Positions 1-7,326 of a stretch of DNA of 11,646 nucleotides are shown in pieces; position 1 is the stretch's first letter; each line of letters starts with the position of its first letter. The translations under genes and the position numbers were made by a program. The notes under the pieces are model-generated. The model worked only from the letters and a program-made list of their open reading frames with translations, ran no database searches and had not been told where the DNA came from. Origin of the DNA: Frankiales bacterium (GTDB lineage: Bacteria > Actinomycetota > Actinomycetes > Mycobacteriales > SCTD01); NCBI GenBank assembly GCA_025464795.1, contig JAODNB010000350.1:1-11646 (forward strand), in the 5' to 3' direction.

Positions 1-21
1 GGCACCGGTAGGCTGACGCGA

Positions 22-684
22 GTGAAGATCGGTGTCGTCACCTTCCCGGGCAGTCTGGACGACCGGGACGCGCAGCGCGCAGCCCGGCTCGCGGGGGCGG
101 AGGCGGTGCCCCTCTGGCACGCCGACGCCAGCCTGCACGACGTCGATGCGGTGGTCCTGCCCGGCGGGTTCTCGTACGGCGACTACCTCAGGTGCGGCGC
201 GATCGCGCGGTTCGCGAACGTGATGACCACGATCGTGGATGCCGCGAACGGCGGGTTGCCCGTGCTGGGGATCTGCAACGGGTTTCAGGTGCTCTGCGAG
301 AGCCACCTGCTGCCCGGGGCGCTGACCCGCAACCAGAACCTGCACTTCATCCACCGCGACCAGCAGCTGCGGATCGCCAACGCGAGCACAGCGTGGACGA
401 GCGGGTACGAGAAGGACCAGGTCATCACCGTCCCGGTGAAGAACGGCGAAGGATGCTTCGTCGCCGACGCGAAGACGCTGGACCTCCTTGAAGCAGAGAA
501 CCGCGTGATCGCCTACTACGTAGGCAATCCGAACGGCTCGCAAAGAGACATCGCCGGCATCACGAACGAGCGAGGCAACGTCGTCGGGATCATGCCGCAC
601 CCTGAGCACGCGGTGGAGGACCTCACCGGTCCCGGTACCGATGGCCTGACCTTCTTCACCTCTGTCCTCAAGGCGCTTGTCTGA
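22..684 (+). CDS. purQ: Phosphoribosylformylglycinamidine synthase subunit PurQ (glutaminase)
   Basis: PurQ is the glutamine amidotransferase subunit of the cytoplasmic FGAM synthetase. It hydrolyses glutamine and passes ammonia to PurL for the FGAR to FGAM step of purine synthesis. The 220-aa protein is a complete class I amidotransferase: PGGFSYGDYLRCG at residues 47-59, nucleophile Cys85 in GICNGFQ, and His193/Glu195 in MPHPEH completing the triad. Length fits stand-alone bacterial PurQ (about 220-230 aa). The start is GTG at 22, giving the usual MKIGVVTFPGS N-terminus; only a weak SD-like GGTAGG (7-12) precedes it. The first ~16 bases are probably the tail of purS, but the frame cannot be decided from so little. 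Its TGA overlaps the purL ATG by one base (TGATG), implying translational coupling. Confidence 0.97.
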   Translation: MKIGVVTFPGSLDDRDAQRAARLAGAEAVPLWHADASLHDVDAVVLPGGFSYGDYLRCGAIARFANVMTTIVDAANGGLPVLGICNGFQVLCESHLLPGALTRNQNLHFIHRDQQLRIANASTAWTSGYEKDQVITVPVKNGEGCFVADAKTLDLLEAENRVIAYYVGNPNGSQRDIAGITNERGNVVGIMPHPEHAVEDLTGPGTDGLTFFTSVLKALV

Positions 685-2948
685 TGCTCGACACCGTGAA
701 GAACGCCCAGGCCAACCCCGACCAGGAGATGCCCTACGCGGAGCTCGGCCTCAAGCCGGACGAGTACGCGACGATCGTCGAGATCCTGGGCAGAAGGCCG
801 ACGGCCAGCGAGCTCGCGATGTACAGCATCATGTGGAGCGAGCACTGCTCGTACAAGAGCAGCAAGGTCCACCTGAGCCAGTTCGGCAAGATCCCCAAGG
901 GCGACCGCATGCTCGTCGGGATGGGTGAGAACGCCGGGGTCGTCAGCGTCGGCGAGGGCCTGGCGGTCACCTTCAAGGTCGAGTCGCACAACCACCCGAG
1001 CTACGTCGAGCCCTACCAGGGCGCGGCCACGGGCATCGGCGGCATCGTCCGGGACATCCTCACGATGGGCGCGCGCCCGGTCCTGGTGATGGATCCCCTG
1101 AGGTTCGGGGACGCCGACCACCCGGACACGCGCAGGGTGCTCCCAGGCATCGTCGCCGGCATCGGTGGCTACGGGAACTGCCTGGGGCTGCCCAACGTCG
1201 GGGGCGAGGTCGTGTTCGACCCGTCCTACCAGGGCAACCCACTCGTCAACGCCCTCTGCCTCGGCGTCATGCCGGTGGACCGGATCCAGCTGTCGGCTGC
1301 CAGGGGCGTCGGCAACGTCGTCGTGCTGCTCGGGGCCAAGACCGGCCGTGACGGCATCGGCGGGGTGAGTGTCCTGGCGTCCGCCACCTTCGACGAGGAC
1401 GGCCCGGCGAACCGTCCGGCCGTCCAGGTCGGCGACCCGTTCACCGAGAAGCTGCTCATCGAGGCGTGCCTGGAGATCTTCGACGCCAAGCTGGTCGAGG
1501 GCATCCAAGACCTCGGCGGCGCGGGGCTGACCTGCGCGCTCACCGAGACGTCGGCCGCCGGCAAGTCCGGCATGGTCGCTCACCTGGACCGGGTGCCCCT
1601 GCGTGAGGCGACGATGGACCCGACCGAGATCCTCGCGAGCGAGTCACAGGAGCGGATGCTCGCGATCGTCACACCGGGCAACCTCCAGGCAGTGCTGGAC
1701 ATCGCGGAGAAGTGGGGCGTCATCGCCACCGCGATCGGCGAGGTCGTCGAGGGCGACCGCCTGCAGATCCTCTGGCACGGCGAGGCCGTGGTCGACGTCG
1801 TCCCCGGCACGCTGGCCGATGACGGCCCCGTCTACCACCGGCCCATGCAAAGGCCTGCAGACCTGGATGCCCTGCGGAACAAGGAGATCCCGCCTCACCC
1901 CGAGGTCACGACGCAGCTGCTGAAGGACATGATCAGCAGCCCGAACCTGTGCTCCAAGCGCTGGGTCGTCGAGCAGTACGACCGCATCGTCATGGGCGAC
2001 ACCGTGCTCGCCTGGCCGGAGGACGCTGGGGTCGTACGGCTGAGCGAGTCCGGGCTGGGGGTCGCGCTGGCGACCGACGGCAACGGCCGGTACACCCGCC
2101 TCGACCCCTTCGCCGGCGCGCAGCTCGCCCTGGCCGAGGCCTACCGCAACGTCGCCGCCACCGGCGCGGTCCCGATCGCGGTGACGGACTGCCTCAACTT
2201 CGGCAGCCCCGAGGACCCCGAGGTGATGTGGCAGTTCGCTCAGGCGACGAAGGGTCTCGCTGAGGCGTGTGCCTTCCTCGAGACGCCCGTCACCGGCGGC
2301 AACGTCTCCTTCTACAACTCCACGGCGGGTACGCCGATCAACCCGACGCCGGTCGTCGGGGTCGTCGGCTTGTTCGACGACGTCGCGCGGCGCACCCCGA
2401 TGGGCTTCCAGTCCGAAGGCGCAGCGCTGCTCCTGCTCGGCGACACGCACGACGAGCTCGGCGGCTCCGAGTGGGCCTGGGCGCTGCACCGGCACCTGGG
2501 CGGCACGCCCCCGAAGGTCGACCTCGCCAGGGAGAAGCTGCTCGCCGAGGTCCTCATCGCAGGCAGCCGCGACGGCCTGCTCGCCAGCGCGCACGACCTG
2601 TCCGACGGCGGCCTCGCGCAGGCGGTCGTGGAGAGCGCCTTGCAGAAGGGCGTCGGTGCCCGCATCGTGCTGCCGCAGGGCCACACGCCGTTCGTCCAGC
2701 TCTTCAGCGAGTCGGCCGGACGGGCACTGGTGTCCGTACCGTCCGGCGAGGAGCTTCGGTTCACGCAGATGTGCGCCGACCGGGGCCTTCCGTGCACGCG
2801 CCTCGGCGTCACCGGCGGCGACGCGCTCGAGATCCAGGACGTGCTCACCGTTGGCCTGGACGAGCTCCGGATCGCTTACGAGGCAACGCTTCCGGCCCTG
2901 TTCGGCCCGCTCGCCGGCGCGACCCGCGACAACCCCTCCACCCTGTAG
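684..2948 (+). CDS. purL: Phosphoribosylformylglycinamidine synthase subunit PurL
   Basis: PurL is the ATP-dependent synthetase subunit that converts FGAR to FGAM using ammonia from PurQ, with PurS bridging the complex. At 754 aa it is the small PurL type (Bacillus/Streptomyces-like), not the ~1300-aa fused enterobacterial form, consistent with a separate purQ. Visible motifs: MWSEHCSYKSSK at 50-61 with the probable catalytic His54, GMGENAG at 79-85, the nucleotide-binding segment SHNHPSYVEPYQGAATG at 101-117, DLGGAGL at 276-282, and the second-half repeat signatures TGGNVSFYN and SAHDLSDGGLAQ. Two tandem PurM-like halves are evident. The ATG overlaps the purQ stop by one base, with an AAGG element about 12 bp upstream. 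The TAG stop directly abuts the next ATG. Confidence 0.97.
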   Translation: MLDTVKNAQANPDQEMPYAELGLKPDEYATIVEILGRRPTASELAMYSIMWSEHCSYKSSKVHLSQFGKIPKGDRMLVGMGENAGVVSVGEGLAVTFKVESHNHPSYVEPYQGAATGIGGIVRDILTMGARPVLVMDPLRFGDADHPDTRRVLPGIVAGIGGYGNCLGLPNVGGEVVFDPSYQGNPLVNALCLGVMPVDRIQLSAARGVGNVVVLLGAKTGRDGIGGVSVLASATFDEDGPANRPAVQVGDPFTEKLLIEACLEIFDAKLVEGIQDLGGAGLTCALTETSAAGKSGMVAHLDRVPLREATMDPTEILASESQERMLAIVTPGNLQAVLDIAEKWGVIATAIGEVVEGDRLQILWHGEAVVDVVPGTLADDGPVYHRPMQRPADLDALRNKEIPPHPEVTTQLLKDMISSPNLCSKRWVVEQYDRIVMGDTVLAWPEDAGVVRLSESGLGVALATDGNGRYTRLDPFAGAQLALAEAYRNVAATGAVPIAVTDCLNFGSPEDPEVMWQFAQATKGLAEACAFLETPVTGGNVSFYNSTAGTPINPTPVVGVVGLFDDVARRTPMGFQSEGAALLLLGDTHDELGGSEWAWALHRHLGGTPPKVDLAREKLLAEVLIAGSRDGLLASAHDLSDGGLAQAVVESALQKGVGARIVLPQGHTPFVQLFSESAGRALVSVPSGEELRFTQMCADRGLPCTRLGVTGGDALEIQDVLTVGLDELRIAYEATLPALFGPLAGATRDNPSTL

Positions 2949-3668
2949 ATGCCGAGCTACGCGGACATCAGGAGCGCGCTGGCTGCGCAGCTCGACGTGT
3001 TCGTCGCCGGCATCGAGCAGCTGGACCCGGCAGGACGCACGGACTGCGCGGGCTGGACCGTCGCCGACCTCGACAACCACATGGCCAACAACCTCAAGGG
3101 CCTCGCGGCCGTCGCGGAGCGCAAGGTCGACGAGCGGGCGGACGGTGGCGTCGCGTTCTGGTCCGACCAGCTCGAGGCCTTCGCGCCGACCGCCGACGGG
3201 ATCGCCCGCGGCGGCCGGCTCCGCACCAAGGACTTCGTGCAGCCCGCACTCGAGGCGCTCGACACCTATCCCGAGGACACCGTCGTGCACCAGGCGACGG
3301 GCAACCACTCCCTTGCGGATGCCGCGATCTTCCGCCTCATCGAGGGCGTCGTGCACGGCCTCGATGTCGGCATCGAGCCGCAGCCCGCTGCCCTGAGGCT
3401 GGTCGTGAAGGAGCTGACGAAGGCCTTCGCCGCCAAGCACCCCGGCAGGTCGGTGGAGCTGCGCGTCCCGCCGTACTCCGCCGTGCAGTGCCTCGAAGGG
3501 CCCCGGCACACCCGGGGCACGCCCCCCAACGTCGTCGAGGCGCAGCCGGTCGCCTGGGTGCGGGTCGCTGCGGGTCGTGAGGCCTGGACCGACCTCGTGA
3601 GGACCGGGCGCATCACCGCCAGTGGCGAGCGCTCGGACCTCTCGCCGCTCCTGCCCCTGGTCCGATGA
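2949..3668 (+). CDS. DinB/mycothiol-isomerase-like and sterol carrier (SCP) fusion protein
   Basis: A 239-aa two-domain protein of the type annotated in actinomycetes as 'sterol carrier family protein' or 'maleylpyruvate isomerase family protein'. The N-terminal ~140 residues resemble the mycothiol-dependent isomerase/DinB four-helix fold: WTVADLDNHMANN (36-48) supplies His44, and RLIEGVVHGLD (129-139) supplies Glu132 and His136, the spacing of the family's metal-binding His/Glu/His triad. The C-terminal ~90 residues (about 150-239) resemble the bacterial SCP-like domain. Substrate and cellular role are unknown, and a direct part in purine synthesis is not established. The ATG follows the purL TAG with no spacer and no visible SD, so translation is probably coupled to purL. 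The TGA stop (3666-3668) overlaps an ATG in the purF frame. Family assignment is fairly secure; function is not. Confidence 0.85.
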   Translation: MPSYADIRSALAAQLDVFVAGIEQLDPAGRTDCAGWTVADLDNHMANNLKGLAAVAERKVDERADGGVAFWSDQLEAFAPTADGIARGGRLRTKDFVQPALEALDTYPEDTVVHQATGNHSLADAAIFRLIEGVVHGLDVGIEPQPAALRLVVKELTKAFAAKHPGRSVELRVPPYSAVQCLEGPRHTRGTPPNVVEAQPVAWVRVAAGREAWTDLVRTGRITASGERSDLSPLLPLVR

Positions 3669-3672
3669 GCCA

Positions 3673-3692
3673 CGGGGCGACAGCGCGCCCCG
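3673..3692 (+). terminator. Hairpin after scp gene: possible attenuator or weak terminator
   Basis: A perfect 7-bp GC stem, CGGGGCG (3673-3679) and CGCCCCG (3686-3692), with a 6-nt loop lies 4 nt after the stop codon of the SCP-family gene. No T-run follows, so if it terminates it is probably inefficient. It could also act as an mRNA processing or stability element between the purQ-purL-scp and purF-purM parts of the operon. Confidence 0.35.
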
Positions 3693-3693
3693 G

Positions 3694-3699
3694 TACACT
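3694..3699 (+). promoter_or_regulatory. Possible -10 element (TACACT) upstream of purF
   Basis: TACACT within CCGGTACACTCG is a good match to the actinobacterial -10 consensus TANNNT and would place transcription start roughly 40 nt before the GTG start of purF. No convincing -35 is seen: at 16-18 bp spacing the sequence is GC-rich and lies inside the preceding hairpin. An internal promoter for purF-purM is therefore plausible but unproven. Confidence 0.35.
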
Positions 3700-3745
3700 C
3701 GAGAGCGTCGGCTTCCCGCCCCTCCCCCCTCCGAGGAGACCCCGC

Positions 3746-5296
3746 GTGCCTTCTGCACACGGTTTCAACGAAGACGCTTTCCAACCCGAGAAGCCCGTAG
3801 GCGAAGAGTGCGGGGTGTTCGGGGTCTGGGCCCCGGGCGAGGACGTCGCCAAGGTCACCTACTACGGCCTCTACGCGCTGCAGCACCGCGGGCAGGAGGC
3901 GGCAGGCATGGCCGTCAGCGACGGTGCCGCGACCGTGGTCTACAAGGAGCTGGGTCTGGTCGCGCAGGTCTTCGACGAGTCGATCCTGGGCGCGATGAAG
4001 GGGCACCTGGCGATCGGCCACTGCCGTTACAGCACCACAGGATCCTGCACGTGGGAGAACGCCCAGCCGTCGTTCCGCACCCTGTCGACGGGCGGCTCAC
4101 TTGCCCTGGGCCACAACGGAAACCTCACGAACACCAGCGAGCTCGCGAACCACGTCCGCTCCCTGGGGCTCGAGAAGGACGCGATGGGGGCCACGAACGA
4201 CTCCGACCTCATCGCGGCCCTGCTCGCAGCAAGCGCCGACCTCTCGCTCGAGGCCGCGGCCATGCAGGTGCTGCCGACGCTGCGGGGCGCGTTCAGCCTC
4301 GTCTTCATGGACGAGCACACCCTGTACGCAGCGCGCGACCCGCACGGGGTCCGCCCGCTCGTCCTCGGTCGCATGGAGAGCGGTTGGGTGGTCGCGTCCG
4401 AGACGGCGGCGCTCGACATCGTCGGTGCCACGGTGGTCCGGGAGATCGAGCCCGGCGAGCTGATCGCGATCGACGAGCACGGCCTCCGCACTCAGCGCTT
4501 CGCGCCGGCCACCCCGAAGGGGTGCCTGTTCGAGTACGTCTACCTCGCCCGCCCCGACACCACCATCGCCGGGCAGGGCGTCTACACGACCCGCGTCCAG
4601 ATCGGCCGCACGCTGGCGTTCGAGGCGCCGGTGCACGACGCCGACCTCGTCATCCCGGTCCCTGAGTCGGGCACGCCCGCCGCGATCGGCTTCGCCGAGC
4701 AGAGCGGCATCCCGTACGGCATGGGGCTCGTCAAGAACGCCTACGTGGGCCGGACCTTCATCCAGCCGTCGCAGACGATCCGGCAGCTCGGGATCCGGCT
4801 GAAGCTGAACCCGCTGCGCGAGGTCATCAAGGGCAAGAAGCTCGTGGTGGTGGACGACTCGATCGTGCGCGGCAACACCCAGCGCGCTCTGGTCCGGATG
4901 CTCCGCGAGGCGGGCGCCGCCGAGGTCCACGTCCGCATCTCGTCGCCGCCGGTCATGAACCCGTGCTTCTACGGCATCGACTTCGCGTCGAAGGCCGAGC
5001 TCATCGCCAGCGGCCTGTCGGTGGAGGAGATCCGCGCGTCGATCGGCGCCGACTCCCTCGCGTTCGTGTCGCTCGACGGTCTCACGTCCGCGAGCGCCCA
5101 GCCTGCGGACAAGCTCTGCCGGGCCTGCTTCACCGGGGACTACCCGATCGAGCTCCCGGAGCAGGACCTCATCGGCAAGCACGTGCTGGAGGGCATCACC
5201 CGCTCGGCCGAGGGAGTCGTGCACAACGGCGGCGACCCGGGCCCGGACGCCCTGCTCGGCAGCGCCGGCGCCGCCGACGCGCTGGCCCGTCCGTGA
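3746..5296 (+). CDS. purF: Amidophosphoribosyltransferase PurF
   Basis: PurF catalyses the committed first step of de novo purine synthesis, PRPP + glutamine to phosphoribosylamine. I choose GTG at 3746 because a strong SD, GAGGAGA (3733-3739), lies 6 nt upstream. This gives 516 aa with a 21-residue propeptide before the N-terminal-nucleophile Cys22 (EECGVFG). The N-terminal glutaminase (RGQEAAGM, GHCRYSTTG, GHNGNL) is followed by a type I phosphoribosyltransferase domain with the PRPP loop VVVDDSIVRGNT (367-378). Cys260, Cys407, Cys458 and Cys461 match the four ligands of the structural [4Fe-4S] cluster in Bacillus-type PurF. Purine-nucleotide feedback control is typical of the family. An in-frame ATG at 3665 overlapping the previous stop would add 27 Pro/Arg-rich residues. 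The TGA overlaps the purM GTG (GTGA). Confidence 0.96.
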   Translation: MPSAHGFNEDAFQPEKPVGEECGVFGVWAPGEDVAKVTYYGLYALQHRGQEAAGMAVSDGAATVVYKELGLVAQVFDESILGAMKGHLAIGHCRYSTTGSCTWENAQPSFRTLSTGGSLALGHNGNLTNTSELANHVRSLGLEKDAMGATNDSDLIAALLAASADLSLEAAAMQVLPTLRGAFSLVFMDEHTLYAARDPHGVRPLVLGRMESGWVVASETAALDIVGATVVREIEPGELIAIDEHGLRTQRFAPATPKGCLFEYVYLARPDTTIAGQGVYTTRVQIGRTLAFEAPVHDADLVIPVPESGTPAAIGFAEQSGIPYGMGLVKNAYVGRTFIQPSQTIRQLGIRLKLNPLREVIKGKKLVVVDDSIVRGNTQRALVRMLREAGAAEVHVRISSPPVMNPCFYGIDFASKAELIASGLSVEEIRASIGADSLAFVSLDGLTSASAQPADKLCRACFTGDYPIELPEQDLIGKHVLEGITRSAEGVVHNGGDPGPDALLGSAGAADALARP

Positions 5297-6348
5297 CCCA
5301 GACCGGAACGACCAGCTCGTACGCAGCGGCCGGTGTCGACATCGAGGCGGGCGACCGCGCCGTCGAGCTGATGAAGGACACGCTGAAGAAGGCCTCGCGG
5401 CCCGAGGTGCTGGGCGGCATCGGCGGCTTCGCCGGGCTGTTCCGCCTGGACCTGAAGAAGTACCGCGAGCCGGTCCTCGCGTCCTCCACGGACGGCGTGG
5501 GCACCAAGCTCGCGATCGCGCAGGCCCTCGACAAGCACGACACCGTCGGCATCGACCTGGTCGGGATGGTCGTCGACGACCTCGTCGTCTGCGGAGCCGA
5601 ACCGCTGTTCATGCAGGACTACATCGCGGTCGGCAAGGTCGTGCCCGAGCGGATCGCCGAGATCGTCGGCGGCATCGCCACCGGCTGCGCCCTCGCCGGC
5701 TGCGCGCTCGTCGGCGGGGAGACCGCTGAGCACCCCGGGATGATGGCGGACGACCACTACGACATCGCCGGAACCGGCGTCGGGGTGGTCGAGCTGGACG
5801 CGGTCCTCGGTGCGGACCGGGTCCAGGAGGGCGACGTCGTCATCGCCCTCGGCGCGTCCGGCGTCCACAGCAACGGGTTCAGCCTGGTGCGTCACGTGCT
5901 GCTCGCCGGGGCGAAGATGGACCTCCGCGCTCACGTGGACGACTTCGGCCGGACGCTGGGCGAGGAGCTGCTCGAGCCGACCCGGATCTACTCCAAGGAC
6001 TGCCTCGCGATCATCGAGGAGACCGACGTCCACGCGTTCTCCCACGTCACCGGTGGTGGCCTCGCGGCCAACCTGGCGCGGGTCCTGCCCGGTCACCTGA
6101 CGGCGCGGCTGGACCGTTCCACGTGGAGCCCGCTACCGGTCTTCGACCTGGTGCAGCGGACCGGACGCATCGAGCAGGGCGAGATGGAGCGCACGTTCAA
6201 CATGGGCGTCGGCATGGTCGCCGTCGTCCCCGCGCCCGACGTGGACCGGACGCTGGCCCTGCTGACCGCCAGGCACGTACCGGCCTGGCAGCTCGGCGAG
6301 GTCGTCGCCGGCGACGGCTCGGCTGTCCTCGAGGGCAGCCACACCTAG
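5293..6348 (+). CDS. purM: Phosphoribosylformylglycinamidine cyclo-ligase PurM (AIR synthetase)
   Basis: PurM uses ATP to close the imidazole ring, converting FGAM to AIR, the step after PurQL. The protein is 351 aa, normal for the family. Visible features are STDGVGTKLAIA (65-76), GIDLVGMVVDDLVVCGAEPLFMQDY (86-110), GGETAEHPGM (141-150) and the downstream GASGVHSNGFSLVR segment, all typical of the ATP-grasp-unrelated PurM fold shared with PurL. The frame stays open far upstream inside purF, but the family's N-terminus (TSSYAAAGVDIEAGD) fixes the start at GTG 5293, which forms a 4-bp GTGA overlap with the purF stop. Translational coupling is likely, and no separate promoter is needed. The last gene of the + strand operon visible here, it ends 20 bp from the convergent DUF3073 gene. 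Confidence 0.96.
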   Translation: MTQTGTTSSYAAAGVDIEAGDRAVELMKDTLKKASRPEVLGGIGGFAGLFRLDLKKYREPVLASSTDGVGTKLAIAQALDKHDTVGIDLVGMVVDDLVVCGAEPLFMQDYIAVGKVVPERIAEIVGGIATGCALAGCALVGGETAEHPGMMADDHYDIAGTGVGVVELDAVLGADRVQEGDVVIALGASGVHSNGFSLVRHVLLAGAKMDLRAHVDDFGRTLGEELLEPTRIYSKDCLAIIEETDVHAFSHVTGGGLAANLARVLPGHLTARLDRSTWSPLPVFDLVQRTGRIEQGEMERTFNMGVGMVAVVPAPDVDRTLALLTARHVPAWQLGEVVAGDGSAVLEGSHT

Positions 6349-6368
6349 GCGAGCGGGTGCGGGGTTCG

Positions 6369-6545
6369 CTAGTCCTCGTCCTCGGACTCGTCGTCCTCGT
6401 CGTCCTCGTCGGTCGCCCGCGTGGACAGACCAGGACCCTGCGACGCGAGCTCGCGCTTCAGCGCGTCCGGGTCCAGGGACCCGGTGCTGTACTTCAGCTC
6501 GCGTGCGACCTTGGTCTGCTTGGCCTTGGCACGGCCGCGCCCCAT
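6369..6545 (-). CDS. DUF3073 family small protein
   Basis: A 58-aa protein starting MGRGRAKAKQTKVARELKYS and ending in an almost purely acidic tail (about residues 46-58, only D, E and one S). This matches the actinobacterial DUF3073 family, which as I recall lies next to purM in Streptomyces. The N-terminal third is strongly basic and the middle has a helix-like DPDALKRELASQG segment, so the molecule is charge-bipolar. That could suit nucleic acid or ribosome association, but the function is unknown. The ATG is supported by an SD-like GAGGGGG (complement of 6553-6559) about 7 nt upstream. The gene is convergent with purM, with 20 bp between stops, and divergent from the secreted-protein gene. 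Codon use is normal for the window. Confidence 0.88.
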   Translation of the reverse strand: MGRGRAKAKQTKVARELKYSTGSLDPDALKRELASQGPGLSTRATDEDDEDDESEDED

Positions 6546-6629
6546 GGCTCGACCCCCTCGAGAGTGCTGTTACCGACGTGAGCTCCGTCAGCCGACGGGG
6601 CCCTGGCGCTCCAATCTACAGGTTCTCCG

Positions 6630-6645
6630 CCGCGTGTTCACGCGG
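6630..6645. promoter_or_regulatory. Operator-like inverted repeat in divergent intergenic region
   Basis: CCGCGTG-TT-CACGCGG is a perfect 7-2-7 inverted repeat in the 172-bp region (6546-6717) between the divergent DUF3073 and secreted-protein genes. Its dyad symmetry and compact 16-bp size fit a binding site for a dimeric helix-turn-helix regulator, but no regulator is encoded beside it. No clear -35/-10 pair was recognised in the rest of the gap. Confidence 0.35.
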
Positions 6646-6717
6646 GGGAAGGGGTGAAGCAGGATTTCTGGGCAGAACAACGAACTGAAGGGGTACCCAG
6701 TGCACCCAGGAGACCCC

Positions 6718-7290
6718 ATGAAGCTTCGCCTGCTCACCGCCGCCGCCGTGTCCGGCTCGCTCGCCCTGACCGTCACGGGGGCCCACGCGGCCACCCCTGT
6801 GCTCGACGGCAAGAAGGTGAAGACGCTCACCCTCAGCGCCTCGCCGGCGGCGCAGGACCACGACGCGGACCTGGTGACCGATCTGGCGAAGGACCCGCTG
6901 GGCGGCGGTCCCGACCGGGCCCAGTGCACGGCGCCGCGCTGCGGGGCGCTGACCTTCGTCTACAAGCCCGCCAAGGGCGTGAAGGGCTCCACCGGCTTCC
7001 GCATCAGCTGGGCAACTCCCGGCGACGACATGGACCTCTACGTCGCCGAGGTGGTCAAGGGCCAGCGCAGCACGCTCGCGCACTGCGGCGCCACCGGCGG
7101 CACCTCGGAGACCCTCGTTCTCCCCGCCGGCACGCTCGTGGCCGGGCACACGTACGCGCTCGTGACCGACTACTACCGGATCACCAGCGACAAGCTCACC
7201 GCCCAGGTGTCGTTCCCCAGCGCCGTCACGGCCAAGACGACCGTGCCGGCATCTGTGGACCAGTTCGGTCCCGTGGACTGCGGCCTCTAG
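6718..7290 (+). CDS. Secreted four-cysteine beta-rich protein (possible PPC-like domain)
   Basis: A 190-aa predicted exported protein. The N-terminus has a basic MKLR start, a hydrophobic core rich in Ala/Leu and an AHA-A signal peptidase I site, with likely cleavage after residue 24. The mature part has four cysteines (70, 75, 123, 188), allowing two disulfides outside the cell. Its central stretch, FRISWATPGDDMDLYV (94-109) then LVLPAGTLVAGHTYALVTDYY, resembles bacterial pre-peptidase C-terminal (PPC) type beta-sandwich domains, but no protease or other catalytic domain accompanies it. The ATG at 6718 is preferred because AGGAGA (6708-6713) lies 4 nt upstream and it gives a canonical signal peptide. 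A GTG at 6700 with AAGGGG upstream would add six residues. Convergent with the Val dehydrogenase gene. I do not recognise a specific family, and function is unknown. Confidence 0.82.
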   Translation: MKLRLLTAAAVSGSLALTVTGAHAATPVLDGKKVKTLTLSASPAAQDHDADLVTDLAKDPLGGGPDRAQCTAPRCGALTFVYKPAKGVKGSTGFRISWATPGDDMDLYVAEVVKGQRSTLAHCGATGGTSETLVLPAGTLVAGHTYALVTDYYRITSDKLTAQVSFPSAVTAKTTVPASVDQFGPVDCGL

Positions 7291-7308
7291 CTCTCGCGGC
7301 TCGTCCGT

Positions 7309-7326
7309 CCGGCTAGCGCTGGCCGG
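7309..7326. other. Near-perfect palindrome between convergent genes
   Basis: The 18-bp sequence CCGGCTAGCGCTGGCCGG is self-complementary apart from one T/G-type mismatch pair (wobble in RNA). It spans the stop codon of the Val dehydrogenase gene and lies 18 bp past the stop of the secreted-protein gene. It might be a weak bidirectional terminator, but a loopless palindrome without a T-run is poor evidence. Confidence 0.2.

Noticed and set aside
1..16. C-terminal tail of purS
   Set aside because: Expected from operon logic, but two frames end within 16 bases and too few residues are visible to recognise PurS, so it is not listed as a feature.
1644..3758. 704-codon open frame on the - strand opposite purL, scp and the purF start
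   Set aside because: It is antisense to well-identified genes, is rich in Arg/Gly/Ala/Asp with no recognisable domain, and is the usual by-product of G/C-biased third positions in high-GC DNA.
5140..6096. 318-codon - strand frame opposite the purF end and purM
   Set aside because: Antisense shadow of purF/purM with low-complexity composition and no motifs.
6348..6370. Weak hairpin between the purM and DUF3073 stops
   Set aside because: Only a 6-7 bp stem with wobble pairs (GCGAGC/GTTCGC), no T-run, and it overlaps the DUF3073 stop; not enough to call a terminator.
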